Positions 61,041-64,000 of a stretch of DNA of 64,000 nucleotides are shown in pieces (positions within the stretch are counted from its first letter, which is position 1; each line of letters opens with the position of its first letter). The translations under genes and the position numbers were made by a program. The notes under the pieces were generated by a model, which saw only the letters and a program-made list of their open reading frames with translations, ran no database searches and was not told the DNA's origin. The DNA is from Rhodopseudomonas rhenobacensis. GTDB lineage: Bacteria > Pseudomonadota > Alphaproteobacteria > Rhizobiales > Xanthobacteraceae. The stretch spans positions 124,001-188,000 of the forward strand of contig NZ_JACHIH010000003.1 in NCBI RefSeq assembly GCF_014203125.1, in the 5' to 3' direction.

Positions 61041-61784
61041 ATGAGCAAGCTTGCCGGAAAAGTCGCGGTCGTCACAGGGGCATCACAAGGCATTGGAGCG
61101 GGCATCGCCAGGGCCTTGGCAGCCGAAGGCGCAGCGGTCGTCGTCAATTACTTAAAGAACAAGCAAGCGGCAGCCTTAGTTGTGGAGGCCGTTCTCCAAG
61201 CCGGTGGCAAAGCGATCGCTTTCGAAGCTGACGTCGCCCTAGCCGCAGGCGCCGAACGGATCATCGACGCGGCTATCAAGAACTTTGGACGGCTCGATGT
61301 TCTCGTGAACAACTCCGGGACGTCCGAGTCTACGCCCTTGGGATCGATCACTGAGGAGTCGTTTGATAAGATCTTCAAGGTCAATGTCCTTGGGGTTCTC
61401 CTAACAACTCAGGCGGCCGTCACCCACCTGAAAGAAGGCGGCAGCGTCATCAACATTGGCTCAAGCATCACGGGTATGACACCGCCCGCCATGGCCGTGT
61501 ATACCGCAAGCAAGGCAGCCGTCGAGAGCATCACGAAGACCCTCAGTAAAGAGCTGGGTCTGAAGAGAATTCGCGTGAACTCCGTAATGCCGGGCACGAC
61601 CGATACCGAGATGTTCCGCAGCCAGATAGCGGATAATGTGGAACAGCTGCAGGGGATCATCGGCATGACTCCTCTCGGACGGATCGGTCAACCAAGCGAC
61701 ATCGCTTCCGTTGTGACTTTCCTCGCCTCAGAAGATGCAGGCTGGGTCACAGGCGCATCGATACTCACCAGCGGCGGTCTATAG
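61041..61784 (+). CDS. Short-chain dehydrogenase/reductase
   Basis: 247 residues. Classical SDR: VVTGASQGIGAGIA, NNSGTSESTPL, INIGSSITG, catalytic YTASK, and PGTTDTEMFRSQ. Typical 250-residue length, NADP-preferring by the Asn at the end of strand two. Likely oxidises or reduces an alcohol or ketone from the dehalogenase pathway (inference). Confidence 0.93.
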   Translation: MSKLAGKVAVVTGASQGIGAGIARALAAEGAAVVVNYLKNKQAAALVVEAVLQAGGKAIAFEADVALAAGAERIIDAAIKNFGRLDVLVNNSGTSESTPLGSITEESFDKIFKVNVLGVLLTTQAAVTHLKEGGSVINIGSSITGMTPPAMAVYTASKAAVESITKTLSKELGLKRIRVNSVMPGTTDTEMFRSQIADNVEQLQGIIGMTPLGRIGQPSDIASVVTFLASEDAGWVTGASILTSGGL

Positions 61785-61934
61785 ACTTTCCATTATTTTT
61801 CGCTCCATCGGATAACGACCCCGATGGACAGTGTGCTCGCTGGCCGCTTGGCCCCGCTTCAGGTCAGTGTCACCGCTGAAAAGCTCCCGGTCTGCGCGAT
61901 CTATCCCGCGCTCCGGGCGGCCTCGAGGAGTATT

Positions 61935-62849
61935 TCAAGGACGTCCCGCTGGTCCCGATCGAGGCGTGGGAGATCCCGGCAAGCATCGATCTCGCAGCGC
62001 ATCGATAAAGGCCCGCACCCGGGCAGGCATTTGGGTACGGGTCGAGAAAACGGCCCATATCCCAACTTCCAACGGTTCGACGTCGGCGAGGACGATCCGC
62101 TGTAACTCGCCGTGCGCGATCTGCTTGTGTACGTCCCAGAAGGTCAACATGGCGATGCCCACGCCCGCGATGCAGGCTGCTCGCACCGCGTCGACGGTGT
62201 TGGCCGAGATGGGACCACTAATCCGAACTCGGTGCGGCTCGCCGCCCCGCCTGAATGGCCAGGCGTCCATCGCATGAAGCTTGATGCAGGGGTGGCTCAC
62301 CAGGTCTTCCGTCGTGGCGGGCGTTCCGAAGCGCGCGACGTAGCCTGGCGATGCAATTACAATAAACGGATTGTCAGCAACCCTTGTCGCTATCATGTCC
62401 GACGGCTTCATCTCCGCCACGCGAACGGCGACATCCAGTCCTGCCGTCGCAATATCGACGACGCTGTCGCTCAGAGTCAGGTCGACGCGTAGCGCCGGGT
62501 TATCGGCGATCAACTCGGCAACGACGGGAACCACGACCGAGTGGCCGATGACGTTCGGCGCTGTAATCTTCAACATGCCTGAGAGCCCGGAGCCACCGGA
62601 CGAGACCGACTCGAATGCGGAATCTCGAGCTTCGATGAGGGTGATGGCGTGAGGCAGAAAGGCCTCTCCCTCAGGCGTCAGGGATAGGGACCGCGTCGTG
62701 CGGTGGAACAGGCGCGCGCCCAGTTCGGCTTCAAGGCCCGCCAACCGGCGGCTGACCAACATCGGCGTCGTGCCCAACTGACGAGCCGCCGCCGACAGGC
62801 TGCCGAGGGACGCGATGGTGCGAAACAGAGCCACATCTGCGAGATTCAT
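61935..62849 (-). CDS. LysR-family regulator of the right-hand cluster
   Basis: 304 residues. HTH: FRTIASLGSLSAAARQLGTTPMLVSRRLAGLEAELGARLF; substrate-binding domain from about 90 (GMLKITAPNVIGHSVVVPVV). Convergent with the SDR and divergent from the second Old Yellow Enzyme gene. A palindrome TAACGCTAAGCGTTA lies 5 bases upstream of its start and fits a LysR-box. Confidence 0.92.
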   Translation of the reverse strand: MNLADVALFRTIASLGSLSAAARQLGTTPMLVSRRLAGLEAELGARLFHRTTRSLSLTPEGEAFLPHAITLIEARDSAFESVSSGGSGLSGMLKITAPNVIGHSVVVPVVAELIADNPALRVDLTLSDSVVDIATAGLDVAVRVAEMKPSDMIATRVADNPFIVIASPGYVARFGTPATTEDLVSHPCIKLHAMDAWPFRRGGEPHRVRISGPISANTVDAVRAACIAGVGIAMLTFWDVHKQIAHGELQRIVLADVEPLEVGIWAVFSTRTQMPARVRAFIDALRDRCLPGSPTPRSGPAGRP

Positions 62850-62853
62850 ATTC

Positions 62854-62868
62854 TAACGCTAAGCGTTA
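62854..62868. promoter_or_regulatory. LysR-box-like palindrome between lysR and the second OYE gene
   Basis: TAACGCT-A-AGCGTTA, perfect 7-bp arms, in the 145-base divergent intergenic region. Fits binding of the LysR protein for autoregulation and activation of the reductase gene. Confidence 0.6.
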
Positions 62869-62994
62869 TATTGCTTATCGTCCATCTCATCTTCTGCGTC
62901 GCACCCACAGGAGCTAGATTTAAAGCCAACAAGCGGTGCGTCTTCATATTTGCGCTGAAACCCGCCGCATTCAGCGCCGCTAGAGGTCTGGACG

Positions 62995-64000
62995 ATGGAA
63001 ATCTACACAAGCTCCCTTTTCGCGCCGATCGTTATAAACGGCCATACCCTGAAGAACCGCCTTTCTGTCGCGCCGATGACGCGCATCTCGGCGACCGAGG
63101 ACGGCCGGGCGACCGAGACGATGACCCGTTACTACGAGCGTTTCGCGCGTGGCGGCTTTGGCGCAGTCACGACCGAAGGTATCTACACCGATCAGGCGTT
63201 TTCGCAGGGCTACGTGCATCAGCCCGGCATGACTGACGAAGCGCAGGCCAACGCCTGGAAACCGGTCGTCAGCGGCATCAAGGCGCACGGCGCGCTCGCC
63301 ATCGCCCAGATCATGCATGCTGGGGCGATCAGCCAGGGCAATCGCTTTCGCGACACCACGGTTGGGCCGTCTCCGGTCCAGCCGAAGGGCGAACAGATGA
63401 CGTTCTATCATGGTAAGGGCGCCTACGCCCCGCCGGCCGCAATTACGGAGGCGCAGATCGTCGACGCCATCACCGGATTTGCTCAGTCGGCGGGGCGCGC
63501 GATCAAGGTTGCCGGATTTGATGCAATCGAGATTCACGGCGCCAACGGATATCTTCTCGACCAGTTTCTGACCGACTACGCCAACACCAGAGCGGATTCG
63601 TGGGGGGGCGCCACGGAGAACCGCGTACGGTTGATCGTCGAAACCTTCAAGGCGGTGCGAGCGAACGTCGGCCCCAGGGTGCCGGTCGGGGTCCGTATCT
63701 CTCAAGGCAAGGTGAACGACTACCATCACAAGTGGGCAGATGCGGAGCGTGATGCCGAAATCATCTTCGGCAGCCTCGCGGACGCCGGCGCGGACTTCAT
63801 CCATGTAACCGAATTCGAGGCGTGGAAGCCGGCGTTCGCGTCGGAAGGTCCATCCTTGATGCAGCTCGCCAAGCGCCACGCACCCAAAGCAGCAATCTTT
63901 GCCAATGGCAGTCTGCACAACGTCGAGCAGGCGCTGGCTGCGCTGGACGACGGTGCCGATATCATCACCCTCGCCCGCGGGGCTCTGGCGAATCCCGACC
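62995..64000 (+). CDS. Old Yellow Enzyme-family reductase (second), 3' end outside the window
   Basis: 335 codons visible, open to the window end; normal length is about 360-400. FAPIVINGHTLKNRLSVAPMTR, IAQIMHAGAISQGN, GFDAIEIHGANGYLLDQFLTDY with the HGANGY active-site region, TRADSWGGATENR, ADIITLARGALANPD. GAGG before the ATG. Divergent from a LysR gene that likely controls it. Only distantly similar to the first OYE, so probably acquired separately rather than duplicated. Confidence 0.92.
   Translation, partial: MEIYTSSLFAPIVINGHTLKNRLSVAPMTRISATEDGRATETMTRYYERFARGGFGAVTTEGIYTDQAFSQGYVHQPGMTDEAQANAWKPVVSGIKAHGALAIAQIMHAGAISQGNRFRDTTVGPSPVQPKGEQMTFYHGKGAYAPPAAITEAQIVDAITGFAQSAGRAIKVAGFDAIEIHGANGYLLDQFLTDYANTRADSWGGATENRVRLIVETFKAVRANVGPRVPVGVRISQGKVNDYHHKWADAERDAEIIFGSLADAGADFIHVTEFEAWKPAFASEGPSLMQLAKRHAPKAAIFANGSLHNVEQALAALDDGADIITLARGALANPD

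Overview
High-GC DNA of an alphaproteobacterium. Protein families and backbone gene order suggest Hyphomicrobiales, perhaps a Bradyrhizobium or Rhodopseudomonas relative (inference). Most of the window is one integrative and conjugative element (ICE). It sits between a chromosomal nonribosomal peptide synthetase gene on the left (1-5070) and a catabolic gene cluster on the right (54.7-64 kb). The left boundary is visible: at 5143-5187, minus strand, lies the 3' half of a tRNA-Arg (CCG anticodon) with no 5' half, followed by a tyrosine integrase (5368-6726). No second copy of the tRNA segment was seen, so the right end is not fixed. It is either beyond 64 kb or not recognisable.

Cargo zone, 6.9-20.9 kb, looks like a defence island. 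(1) A complete bacterial ubiquitin-like conjugation operon (BIL type) reads ubiquitin-like protein, E2, JAB peptidase, E1 on the minus strand. (2) Directly upstream, in the same direction, are a sigma-70-like protein, an unknown protein and a 1138-residue fusion of an ImmA/IrrE-type HExxH peptidase, a UvrD-type helicase and a C-terminal Cas4/AddB-like Fe-S nuclease module. (3) On the plus strand is a tight four-gene operon of unknown function: an unrecognised protein, two proteins with HEPN-like Rx4H motifs and a PD-(D/E)xK-like protein. It is driven by a clear promoter overlapped by a palindrome. (4) A protein with an Rx5H motif lies next to a DUF4143-type AAA ATPase.

ICE backbone, 21-54.3 kb: DUF932, a large ParB-like protein, a Toprim-domain protein, DUF2493, DUF736, XRE regulators, DUF2285 proteins, an AlpA-like HTH protein, RepA, ParA, a small partner, DUF2840, a TraF-type peptidase, a second DUF736, a lytic transglycosylase, relaxase, TraG, a CopG-like protein, TrbB-C-D-E-J-K-L-F-G-I, DUF2274 and a LysR regulator. 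Gene order resembles Tn4371-like and related alphaproteobacterial Trb-type ICEs. Two cargo insertions break the backbone: a four-gene DUF2971 cluster (27.0-29.5 kb) and a redoxin/TetR pair (42.36-43.56 kb) between the CopG-like gene and trbB. Two backbone genes carry single-base frameshifts: a DUF2285 regulator near 32537 and the LysR regulator near 54103. A likely replication origin (DnaA-like boxes, three iteron-like repeats, three AT-rich 12-mers) lies inside the 3' end of repA. A likely oriT lies just before the relaxase gene.

Right part, 54.7-64 kb: a TetR-controlled, then LysR-flanked, group of small-molecule enzymes. It holds a VOC protein, an HLD-II-like haloalkane dehalogenase, two NmrA-like reductases, an ABM-like protein, two Old Yellow Enzyme reductases (the second cut by the window end), a carboxymuconolactone-decarboxylase-like protein without its usual cysteines, and an SDR. 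Together these suggest transformation of halogenated or electrophilic compounds, but no specific pathway can be named.
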